From contig JAANYP010004329.1 in the NCBI GenBank assembly GCA_020465985.1, positions 246,346-310,345 of the forward strand: DNA of 64,000 nt. Direction: 5' to 3'. Positions 23,406 to 33,389 of this stretch are shown here, piece by piece; the first letter of the stretch is position 1; the number at the start of each line of letters is the position of its first letter. Both the position numbers and the translations under genes were made by a program. The notes under the pieces were generated by a model. The model did no database searches. It had not been told where the DNA came from and saw nothing but the letters and a program-made list of their open reading frames with translations. The DNA comes from Centrapalus pauciflorus (lineage: Eukaryota; Streptophyta; Magnoliopsida; Asterales; Asteraceae).

Positions 23406-26106
23406 ATGTCTTTTGCTTCTGCTACTCTTATGACTCTCAAAATGGCTCATAGAAACAACCCTTTTCTACCAGTTTTTGTTGGTGATGATGTGCAGAAACA
23501 CTCATCAGTCACCACAATGTTAACCCTCAAACCCACTAACTACATTGCCAACCTCACAATCCCCAAAAACTATATGGGGAAAGGTTATGACCAAATGGTG
23601 GAGTTTTTGACAGTTCATCCGTTGAACTATGCCATGACTGCTACTCCTGGTGTCCTGTACCAGGAGATGGTGTATGAGTTTTGGTACACTAGTTCCTACA
23701 ACCCCAACACCAAAGTCATCAAAGTGACTATTCTCAATGGGACTCTGACCATTGAGATCACTATTGATCTTCTCAGGGTGGTTCTTCATCTGCCCGTTGC
23801 TGATTCATATGACATGCCTCAGCCTGAAAATGAACAAATGGGCAATCTGCTACGCTTCTGTGGTGTATCAGAACCCAAAATAGGAGCTACGCTGTTTAAG
23901 AAGGATTTGTCTCCTACCTACAGTTTTCTGTTTGCCTCAGTGATGATGAGCTTCAGCAACAAAGTTGGTTCATTTGACCAACTGAGCCGTGATGAAATCC
24001 CAATAGTCCTACAGCTGGTGGATGGGACTACAATGGACATGGCTAAGTGGATCTTTCTGAACTTGAGGAACCTGGTGCAGCAGGAGACAAGACCAGCTGC
24101 TGTTCGATACCCCAGAACAGCTTAAGGGGTTCTTTGATTTGTTCAAGGATTCCTTCCCTGCCACTCCACAAACTGATAATTCTCCACAGCTGCTTGCACT
24201 CACTGCACAGCTGCAAACTGTATCCACATCCCTCTCCTCAATTCTTTCACTACAACAGGACTCTGTGTCCTCAATGACAGCTATTTCTCAACTGCTGTCA
24301 TCTCTCCTAACTTCTTGCAACTCTACACTTCCTGATACTCTGGCCAGCTTGAATACTCTCATTGGCTCCCTATCCAATTCTGTGTCATCAAACCTTGCTG
24401 ATGTGCAAGATTCTCTAGAACTACATCTTGCACAGCTTCAAAGTTTGCTGTTCACAGCTTCTGATAGGGAAAACATTGTTAAGCTAACCTCTCTTGCTGA
24501 TACCCAATCCTCTTCTCTTCAAACCTGTCTTTCCCAGCTTGCAGAGTTGAAGGACAACTTGGCATTCTTAGTGAATAGCCTTGTTGGCCCCAGGCCTGCT
24601 GCCAAAACTGCTGGCAAGCCTGATGACTTCGTGTCTTCAGGTAGACCAGGTGTTGAAGGTGCTGGTACATCTCCTTCAAAGGGGGAGAAGTCATCTGCCT
24701 CGAAGACTAAGTCTAAGGGGGAGAAAACTTCTTCTCCTAAGGAGAAATCAATACCTGCAATACTTACTGCTCAACCAGCAGGAGCATCTGCAACAGGTAC
24801 AATGGAGGGTGCCTCTCACGCTGCTCAGCCTACTCAGGCTGAATCTCCAATCCCTGCTCAGTCTAAGGGGGAGGAATCTATTCCTGAGGGCAGGCCAAGC
24901 AGCAGAAGGAGGCATCTGATTTTAGAAGAAGAAGAGGAGGAGGAGGAAAGTCCTGAAGCTGCTGTCACTACAGCAGCTAAAGGAAAAGAAAAAGCAGCAA
25001 CTGATCCTCAACAGTAGAAAGCAACATAGCTTAAATTTCACAAAGCTAGGGCCAAAGAAATGGGTCTTCCTATGCACAAATATTTTGAGTTTAGAGAAGA
25101 ACAGCTTCAAGCCCTAGAAGCTTTAAGGAAAGAAGAAGAATCTGCCAAAGCTGGTAAGTCTTTTGCACTTCAAGAGGCAAGGAAAGTCAAAATATCCTCT
25201 CTGGTTGTGCAAAAGAAAATATTGGAAGCTGCTAAGGGATCAGCAGAAGAGAAGGAAGTAAAAAAAGAAAAGGGTGCTATGGTCTCAGTGGCCAAAACTT
25301 CAGTGCCCCCTGCAAGAGCTCAGTTTGACTTTGACAACCTGGCAAGAAGAAAATTTCAAGATGTTGCTGATAGAAGGCTTGCCAAGGAAGCAATTGTCAA
25401 AGCTGTGCCCATATCAAGAAAAGGCAGTCAGTGGAAGTTGAAAATAACCAGAATGGGTGCAGCAGGCCCAGAACTAGAAACATATGACTACACTGACGTT
25501 GCACAAATGGAGTACAGAGAATGGATTGAGTTGGCAGTTGCTCTGAGTGAGTCTAAGTCAGAAACTGCTAAGACTGTCAGAGCATATGTCAAGAAGCTGA
25601 TGGAGAGAGTGAAGAATGTTGGCCTGATCTCCAAAGAAGTTAGTGAAGGTGTCTATGTGACACAACCAAAAATAAAGGCCAGGAGGACAAGGAAGGACAC
25701 TGAGATGGAACAACTCCTCATCCTGATAGAACAAGGTGACTATGCTATTGAGATGAAAGGAGTTGATCACAGCCTGCCTAGTGGAATTGAGTTTGAAGAT
25801 GGCAAGATCATTGAAGAGCCTGAGCTGGGGGCATTTTTTGTAGATCCCTTAACTCAGAAGAAATGCTTTCAGAGAGCATCAGATCTATACAAGGTGGATG
25901 CGAGACAGCTTGTAGCCTTCAGACTAGCAATTTCATTCAGGCAGTCAAGTAGGTGGATAGCAGCTATCTGGGATCAGCTCAGAGGCTGTTATGAAAGAGG
26001 TGAACTTGAGGATCCCAAGTTTATGATAATAAGAAGTGAGATTGAAGAACTTGAGGATACTAGAGAGCAACTTGAGAAGATGTTTGAAGGTCCCCCTACA
26101 TTGTGA
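23406..26106 (+). pseudogene. Inner copia third ORF (function unknown)
   Basis: The N-terminal frame 23406-24125 gives a mostly globular region (YDQMVEFLTVHPLNYAMTATP, then MVYEFW). A 1-base shift leads to 24139-25017, rich in Ser, Leu and Gln with heptad-like spacing, then Lys/Ser/Glu low complexity with a poly-Glu stretch. A stop at 25015-25017 precedes 25060-26106 (FDFDNLARRKFQDVADRRL, KIKARRTRKDTEMEQLL, LVAFRLAISFRQSSRW). No signal peptide, membrane segment or glycosylated ectodomain is visible, so 'envelope' is not supported. The first part shares its layout with the outer copia ORF at 29315 and the B ORF at 44301. Extra ORFs in this position are known in plant LTR elements; the role is unknown. 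Confidence 0.7.
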
Positions 26107-26459
26107 TGAATTCCATCTACCATCTGGGTAGGTGAAGAATGGAAGCTGTCCATCAGTTGGACAGGCTTACCATTATCTGCTCCCAACAAAAACAGTCCAA
26201 AATCTGATGTACATTAGTTGTACTTTATTTACATATGTTGTAATTTTCTCTATTGCATTAGTTGTAATATACATCAGTACATCAGTTGTACTTTTGTAAG
26301 AACATGTGTTGTTCTAATGTAATAATAATCAGTGCATATATAAACTGATCTTTTACTTTATGTTGATGTTGTAATTTTATTTCAACAAATGTAATGTAAA
26401 AATATATATTGACTTTTGATAAGGCCAGCTTAGACTGGTTATTGCAAATAGGGGGAGAT
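26107..26459 (+). other. Inner copia 3' untranslated region and polypurine tract
   Basis: No gene. It has several TAGTTGTA/CAGTTGTA repeats near 26210-26300. The polypurine tract AAATAGGGGGAGAT lies at 26446-26459, directly before the 3' LTR. Confidence 0.85.
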
Positions 26460-27591
26460 TGTTAGGCACAAAAAGGCCTCAGTCAAACCTGTTTTGCATC
26501 TGAGGGGGAGATTATTAATCAAACTTGTTGACGCTTTTGAAGGTTGAATTTAAGGCCTGTTATATGCCTTATTGAAACCTGAAAATGATTTGCAATATCA
26601 GCCTGAAGCTGTTCTATGTGTTGCATGTGTTGCAACAAAGGCAGTTTTGCCTAAGCTGTTCATTTTGCTGAACAGGCTGGACATAAACTGTCTACGCTGC
26701 TCTACACTGGTGAGCAGCTTGGGCAGTTTACAAGTGTTCTGTTCTTTGTGAACAAATGCTGTTCTTTGTGAACAGGCTAAACACTTTATGGAATGTGTTT
26801 CTAGGTCCTCATGTATTGTTTTTTTGACTGCAAGATCAGTTTACAAAGTCGAAGACAAAGGGGAAATCAGAACTGCTCAGCCTGCCCAAGCTGTTCTGTT
26901 ACATGAAGACAAAAGGATATTTGAAAAAGGGTGAAAGACCTTTTTCTTATATCAAAATAGGCCTTTACAAAGGAAGAAAAACACAAAGTTGACATTCCTT
27001 ATTTAGTTAAAGGCAATGCAACAGTAGACAAAGTGAAAAGACAAAAGTTCTGCCCACATGAAGACAAGTCTGCTTTTCAGAATGTGCAGAAAAGTTTATG
27101 TTGTCTTTTCAACAAGACTTTACCTTTTTCATTCCGTCCAATGAAGAAGCTTCACTTAGATCCTCTGAGTGAGTATAAAAAGAAACTTCCAAGGATTGAA
27201 ATATTAAGCCAAAAAGCTAAGTGCTGAAACCAAGAGTGAACGTGCATTCAAAGTAAGTCTTTCATGCATGCAAGTCTGCTTGAATAAAACAGTGCTCAGT
27301 GTCTAAGCTGTTTTTGTTCAAGCTGTTCCTCAGAGTCTTGTAAACACAGTGAGTGATTCTTAGTGAGTGTATTCATTGTAACTAGTTTAAGTCTGTCTTA
27401 GACTAGTTAAACATACTGTTGTATCTGTCATCTCAGCTTGAACCTTTCCGCATTCAAGCTCGTTTGTAATTAACATTTGTTGATAATACATACAAACATT
27501 GAGAAAATTGTGTGTAGCTTTTTAAACAGCTGTATTCACCCCCCCTCTACAGCTTAAGGCTATATACTTGGGATATCTTTTGGGACCTACA
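26460..27591 (+). repeat. Inner copia 3' LTR
   Basis: 1132 bp from TGTTAGGCAC to GGGACCTACA, with the TATA box kept at 27174-27182. Followed by the second AAAAC target copy. Confidence 0.96.
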
Positions 27592-28991
27592 AAAACAAAG
27601 CAAGGCTGGTAGCTCAAGGATACACTCAAGAAGAATGAATAGACTATGATGATGTCTTTGCCCCTGTAGCAAGGATAGAAGTCATCAGACTATTCCTAGC
27701 CTATGCCAGCTACAAAGGGTTCAAGGTGTACAAAATGAATGTGAAATCTGCATTCCTATATGGTAAAATTGAAGAAGAGGTACATGTATGTCAGCCTCCT
27801 GGATTTGAAGACTATAAGTATCCAGACAGAGTCTACAAGTTAGACAAAGCACTCTATGGGCTTCACTAAGCTCCCAGAGCATTGTATGACACTTTGTCTT
27901 CATATCTACTACAGAATGGCTTCAAGAGAGGTACTCTGGACAAGACACTGTTCAAAAAGTCTATCAAATCAGAGATCCTTCTTGTTTAGATCTATGTTGA
28001 TGACATCATCTTTGGATCAACAAATGACATCCTCTGCAAGGAATTTGAGACTCTGATGCACAAAAAGTTTCAAATGAGTTCAATGGGAGAACTAACTTTC
28101 TTTCTAGAATTGCAGGTCAAGCAGAAGCCCACTGGGCTTTTCATCAGCCAATCAAAGTATGTGAATGATATCCTGGAAAAGTTTGGATACAAGGACACCA
28201 AGGTTGCCATCACACCAATGGACACTCATAAACAGCTTGATGCAGATAAAAAAGGAGTGGATGTGGATATTCATGTGTACAGATCCTTGATAGGTTCTCT
28301 AATGTATCTCACATCTTCTAGTCCTGATATAATGTTTACTGATTGTGTTTGTGCCAGGTTCCAATGTGCTCCAAAGGATTCACATCTGTTTGCTGTTAAG
28401 AGAATCTTTAGATATCTAAAAGGTCAACTAAAATTGGGCCTATGGTATCCTAAGGACTCTCCACTTGAACTAACAACTTACTCTGATAGTGACTATGGAG
28501 GTTTCAACATAGACAGGAAATCCACAGCTGGTGGATGTCAATATCAAGAAGCAAGACTAGTCTCTTGGCAGTGCAAAAAGCAAACCACAGTCTCCACTTC
28601 ATCCACTGAGGCAGAATATGTTGCAGCTGCCAGTTGTTGTTCTCAGGTTATGTGGATACAGAACCAACTAAGAGACTATGGTATGAACTTTCTCTCTACT
28701 CCTATTTACATTGACAATTCAAGTGCAATCAGCATTGTACAAAATCCAGAGAAATTTCCCAAAACCAAGCACATAGACATTAGATTCCATTTTATAAGGG
28801 ATGGTAATGAAAAGAAATTAATCCAAGTTACCAAAATTCATACTGATGATCAGTTAGCTGATCTTTTTACAAAACCATTTGATGTAGGAAGATTCACCTT
28901 TCTAGTACCACACATTGGTATGGTAAATATGGATTTGTTTTTCATCCCTCTCCCTTATTCTATGAGAAAAACACTTCCTAAATGTGCTTAG
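27592..28991 (+). pseudogene. pol: Outer copia pol, 3' half: RT and RNase H
   Basis: It resumes with NKARLVAQGY right after the inner element and runs to 28991. Visible are FAPVARIEVIRLFLAYASYKG, PPGFEDYKYPDRVYKLDKALYGL, the catalytic YVDDIIFGST (about 27993-28022), SMGELTFFLELQV, and RNase H (TYSDSDYGGF, VSTSSTEAEYVAAASCC, TKHIDIRFHFIRD, ADLFTKPFD). Stops occur near 27636, at 27867-27869 and at 27987-27989; the last two sit where relatives have Gln, so CAA/CAG became TAA/TAG. From 28056 the frame is open to its natural end. Confidence 0.93.
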
Positions 28992-29314
28992 TTAAGGGGG
29001 AGACAGTGTTTCATTAGCTACTGTTCAATAAACAACTAACAGCTTGAGATTATTCTCAAGCTGCTAGTTCATTTGCTTGAACTGTTAGTTGTTTCACTTG
29101 GTCTGTCAAGTGTGCAGGGCATTTCAGTCATTATTAAATACATTGTGCGCGGGACTAGATATTTTTTTTGAAAATCTAAAGCCTTAAAAGTCCCAGTTTC
29201 GTTTGATTGCAACTATCAGTTGCAAAATATCTTCCACAATCCTTTCTCTTTCTCTCTCTGTGCAATTTTCAAATAATCGTTCCAAACCCTAAATCCTCGC
29301 CTTTATGATCACCA
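28992..29314 (+). other. Outer copia spacer with nested stem-loops
   Basis: It opens with a purine tract (AAGGGGGAGAC). A 12-base arm at 29031-29042 pairs perfectly with 29082-29093 and encloses a hairpin at 29040-29063 (10-bp stem, TTAT loop) and a smaller one at 29066-29083. A further 6-bp hairpin lies at 29095-29112. After 29230 the sequence is CT-rich with AAACCCTAAATCC, like a plant 5' leader, and leads to the ATG at 29315. Confidence 0.75.
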
Positions 29315-31963
29315 ATGGAGTTCGTTAAAGGACACAACTGCCTACCCCACTCTCTCAAACACGCTAAACTGCAGCCATTCCATGAAATGATGGAATTTCT
29401 CCGTAGTTCTCATATCCATTATGCTCTAACTGTCTATCCTACTATATACATCTCTCATATAGAGAAATTTTGGAAATCAGCCACTGTAAATACCAATGAG
29501 GGAATCACTTCTTTTGTATCTACCATTGATGGTAACACCATTACCATTACAGAGGAGTCCATTCGACAACATTTGCATCTGCAAGATGCCTCAAGTATTT
29601 CTGATCTATCCCTTACTGCTTTACATAAAGGTCTTTTTGAAATAGGGTATAGGGGCCCAACAAATTCATTTACCTTCTTTAAAGCACATTTTGGTCCTAA
29701 ATGGAAGTATCTTGTGCATATTCTTCAACAGTGCTTAAGCCCTAAAAGGACTGGTTGGTCTGAATTTTCTTCAAATATTGCCACTGCTTTAGTGTGCTTA
29801 TCCACCGGCCAACAGTTCAACTTTTCAAACATGATTTTTTAAGGAATGTTAAGGCACCATGCCTTAAAGAATGGGAAATTTTTGATGTATCCATGGTTTT
29901 TGGCAGAAATAATTGCTAAATCTTTCGATTCTTTAAAATTACATAAACAGATACATGTTTCCCATAGGCACTCTTTACCTTCTGTGAAAAGGCTTTTAAA
30001 ACCAAGTGCCAATTTTGACAATGTAGATGTCTCTTTGCCTCAAGCAATGCAGGCTATCTATCCAAGAAACATAGGAGAGGATCCTGAGCAGGCTCAGCCC
30101 AATATTACTGCTTCACCCCCAGGATCCCAACCCACTCCTCATGATACAAATATACCCTCTGATCCTTCCTCTATACGTACCTCCCCAGCCCCATCACTAC
30201 AAATATACAAAAGACAAAGGGCTGTAGGAGCTCCTTCCTCCTCAGTCGAAACCCCAGAGCCAAATAGCTCTTTGCAAGAGGATACTCTTGCACAACATGT
30301 CGTTAGGGAACCCACTGAGGATACTCCCATCCTCAATATGGAGGTGAACATCCCTTCTGAGGATATTCATATGGGTTTTGTGGCTGATACTACTGATGTC
30401 TCTGCACAAGGGGCACATGACAGTATCAACATCACTAAGACCACGCCCATGGCAACAAAGGGTGTGCAAGCACTTTCTGGAAGTCCCCAGTACCAAGAAC
30501 AAAGGGGCCCAAATGTTTCTACTTCTGGAATTGGTGCCAGTGATAGATCTCCAATCCCACTATCATTTGAAGATCTTGAGGCTAGTCTACAACTAATGGC
30601 TTTGACGGATCAACAACTGAAACCTATTGTAGCTATTCTGGAACATTACAAGTCCATAATTGCTGCACAGGGTTCCCAGATCACTGCTCCACAACAACTC
30701 ACAACAGTCCAACAGCAAAAACTTGCCCAGTTTCAGCTTGGGTTGAAGTTATATGGCAACAAGATTGTACAGCTTGAAAAGTTGGTTCAAACCCTATTAG
30801 CAAAGGTTTTTGGTCCTCCTGATCTAACCAATGCATCCAAAAAGGGGGAGAATCAGGAGATCCCACTACCAGTCCAAACAACTTCAGCTTCTAGGCTAAC
30901 AGTCCGAACAGTTTCTCAAACTGTTAGTCTAGATGCTCAAGCTGTTCTTATTAAAAAGCCAGGTGGTGTGTTCATAAGAGAAGGCACTCAAGCATCGGTC
31001 CCAGTAGTCCAAACCACAGTAACAGCTTCATCAGCAACCATAGACAAAGGAAAGGGCATCTTAATTGAGTCTCCAAAGATCAACTTCATTTCAAAAGAAG
31101 CCCAAGTTGCTCATGATGCTGAATTGGCCATACAATTAGCAGAAGAACAAGATCAAATCCTAGATCAGCAAGCCCAGGAACCTATGGGAGATGACAAAAC
31201 TGTTGGAGATTATTTGCGTGGGTTTGCGGTAAAGGAAAGCCAGAAGAAGAGGAAAAGGCCAACAGTGCCTTCAAAGGCTGAACATAGAAAATTTTTGATA
31301 AACTTCTTTGCAACAGCTGGTATTTCTAAGGTTATAACACAATCATGGTCAACAGAGAAGCTTAATGCCTTATATGACATAGAAAAAGAAAAGGAAAAGG
31401 CCTCCAAACAAGTCCAAGATCCCCCTCAAACTGTTGCTACTGCTCCTCAAACTGAAATCATTCATCAAGCAAAGTTTGATCAAATCAAGAAAGTTCTTTT
31501 TGATCAACAATTGCAAAAGGCAATGGAAATTGTAAAGACTCTTGATCAGCATGACTTCTCCAAACCTCCAATCACTTACTGGTATGCCAAATCAATGGAT
31601 GACATTGATCTGGTATATCATTTTGTAATTAAAAGAGAAGTTGGTCCAGAGGAAGAGTATAAAAGCCTGTTTCAATTGGTTCAGAAGATGACTAGAGATG
31701 AGCTAACCCAAATGCACAATATTGGGACGGCTAGCCACTCTAGGTCACCAATAGTGTGGGTTCAGAATAACCTAAAGAATCTTAAAAGCATATTTGATCC
31801 AGATGCCACCAGAATAGATATAGAAGCTGCCAAGGAAATGAAGATTGTACAGATTGATCTATATTCAAAATCCATGACATATGGACTCAAGCTTAAAGAC
31901 AGATCCAACAGATTCTACAGTTTTGAATTCTTGTTTTGCCAAAAGAATGGATACTCCAAATGA
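29315..31963 (+). pseudogene. Outer copia third ORF (function unknown)
   Basis: One frame of about 880 codons with a single stop at 29840-29842. The N-terminal 220 residues are globular: FHEMMEFLRSSHIHYALTVYP, EKFWKSA, EESIRQHLHLQDAS, FFKAHFGPKWKYLVHILQQC and FLMYPWFLAEII. From about 230 to 480 the chain is Pro/Ser/Thr/Gln-rich and probably disordered. Helical and Gln-rich parts follow, then a basic KKRKRP stretch near 31250 that could be a nuclear localisation signal. The C-terminal domain (VYHFVIKREVGPEEEYKSLFQL) ends at NGYSK. No membrane segment is visible. The conserved N-terminal pattern recurs in the inner and B elements, and I recall similar proteins in asterid retroelement annotations. 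The function is unknown. Confidence 0.75.
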
Positions 31964-32152
31964 GCTCAATGAAGATTGAATGTGATAAAGAGGAGTTGAA
32001 AAGAGAGTTCATAAAAGCTATAAGGCAGAAGCTTTCACAGTTGTAAGTTTTTGGTTGCCTTAGTTTGTATATAACAGTTTTACTTTGTTCTTATTTCCTT
32101 ATTTGTATAGAAACTTAATGTCTTGGGTAAAGAATTTAAGTTAGGGGGAGAT
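31964..32152 (+). other. Outer copia 3' untranslated region and polypurine tract
   Basis: About 180 bp without a gene, ending in TTAGGGGGAGAT at 32141-32152 immediately before the LTR. Confidence 0.8.
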
Positions 32153-32630
32153 TGTTGGGAAATAATCTAAGTATGTCAAGCTGTTAGTTAGGATTTCTCA
32201 AGTTGTTAGTAGTATTTCTGTGTAATTACAAAGTTCGAGCTGCTAGTTCAATTGTTCAAGCTGCTAGAGTTAAAGTTCAAGCTGCTCAACAGATAGATAA
32301 CAGAAAGTGCTAAAATTTAGGAAGTGATATATATTTCAAGATTTGAAGATCTTCCAAGCATATCTACTACCATTGAAATCATAGTCCGTCAAGGAAACAG
32401 TCTGTGTTCTTCGTCTAATCATAACAGATTAGAGGTGATTGTAATCAGAGATTTTGCAATATAAAGATTTTGATATTGATTATGTTTATTTGATTATATG
32501 TTCTTTATAATTCTGAAAGTTTTCTTAAAACAATTAAGTGTTATTCCGCAAACTTCTTAATTGGATTTTGATTCAAAACAAGGTTATTGGTTTAAACACT
32601 GATCTATTAAAAACCAGTTAATCTTAGGTG
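32153..32630 (+). repeat. Outer copia 3' LTR (right edge uncertain)
   Basis: It starts TGTTGGGAAATAATC after the polypurine tract. It has repeated CAAGCTGCT/CAAGCTGTT words. The end is not certain: a CA near 32580 or the junction with the next LTR at 32631 are both possible. No 5' LTR exists in the window for comparison. Confidence 0.65.
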
Positions 32631-32904
32631 ATTTTGATCTTGACAAACAATGATCAAAACAATTAAGAACACAATTGGAACACCACTAACCGAATGATTG
32701 GATTTCAATGAGAGGATTTACAATACTATTCTTGAAAGGAATGCACTGAAACCTAGGAAGTCCTATCCATACAAATTGGAATATCTATGCAAAATTATGT
32801 ACGCCTACAATACTCTATTTTATTTATATACAATGAAAGTATTGAGTAATTACAAAACAACCCCTAGACTTATTACTTTCATAAAAATACTATTAATCCC
32901 AACA
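32631..32904 (-). repeat. Element A 3' LTR-like sequence
   Basis: In element orientation it begins TGTTGGGATTAATAG and resembles the LTR at 37626-37918 (shared ACCGAATGATT and the CCCAACA end), but the two are clearly diverged. That is unusual for the two LTRs of one insertion. It joins directly to the GAG-pre-integrase codons at 32905 with no polypurine tract. Confidence 0.65.
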
Positions 32905-33389
32905 CTTTCTCACAAGCCGCACACAACTGCTCTTTTTGAAATTTGAGAGTCGGAAGGCCTTTTACTAAACCTTCTTTTGCAAGGTTATTCAAATCTTCGA
33001 AGTTGAATTGAGAAAGACAGCGATGCCACAACCATGACTCCTTTGTAGATGCCTTGGACAGTAAGCAGACATCTTTTTTCAAATTTATGTTGGCCAAATC
33101 AATAGAGTACAAGTTCGTCTTTTTAGTTCCAGCAAGAATTTCCTTCCTTTCCGATACTACATCCTTTAACGCACAGCTGACCAATACTGAACAAGTTATG
33201 ACCAAGACAATCGGCATAAAAAACTTTCTGAATTGTGATCTTTTCATATTCCAAACTTCCATAGCCTCTGATCGGATAGAAATGATCATTGCCGAATCTA
33301 ACCGTCCTACAAAATTTATCCACAAAATTCGTAAGGGTGTCTCGCTGTCCGGTCATGTGCTTGGAACAACCAGAATAAAGATACCACAC
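32905..33389 (-). pseudogene. pol: Element A protease and GAG-pre-integrase piece
   Basis: Protease at 33389-33123 reads WYLYSGCSKHMTG, with the catalytic Asp of the DSG triad replaced by Tyr. It continues TVRFGNDHF, GYGSLEY and LGHNLFSIGQLC, a Tork-like copia signature. In another frame 33325-32905 gives the GAG-pre-integrase region (WLWHRCLSQFNFEDLNNL, LCAACEK). The chain then runs straight into LTR sequence. Integrase, RT and RNase H are absent. This makes A a gag-protease derivative that would depend on another element. Confidence 0.85.

Larger units (their letters stand above)
15490..27591 (+). mobile_element. Inner full-length Ty1/copia element (SIRE-like), 12.1 kb
   Basis: Both LTRs begin TGTTAGGCAC and end GGGACCTACA. 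The 5-bp target duplication AAAAC is perfect (15485-15489 and 27592-27596). In between come a primer site, gag, pol, a spacer, a third ORF and a polypurine tract, all on the plus strand. I counted about 30 differences between the two LTRs of about 1.13 kb, so roughly 97% identity. It sits inside the RT of the outer copia. Confidence 0.97.
12886..32630 (+). mobile_element. Outer Ty1/copia element (SIRE-like layout), 5' truncated and split
   Basis: Coding parts run gag C-terminus, protease, integrase and RT start (12886-15489), then after the inner element RT and RNase H (27592-28991), a structured spacer, a third ORF (29315-31963), a polypurine tract (32141-32152) and a 3' LTR from 32153. The 5' LTR, primer site and most of gag are missing. 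Removing the inner element and one target copy joins the RT reading frame without a gap. Confidence 0.85.

Noticed and set aside
23406..26106. Calling the third ORF an envelope gene
   Set aside because: No signal peptide, membrane anchor or cleavage site is visible in the inner, outer or B copies.
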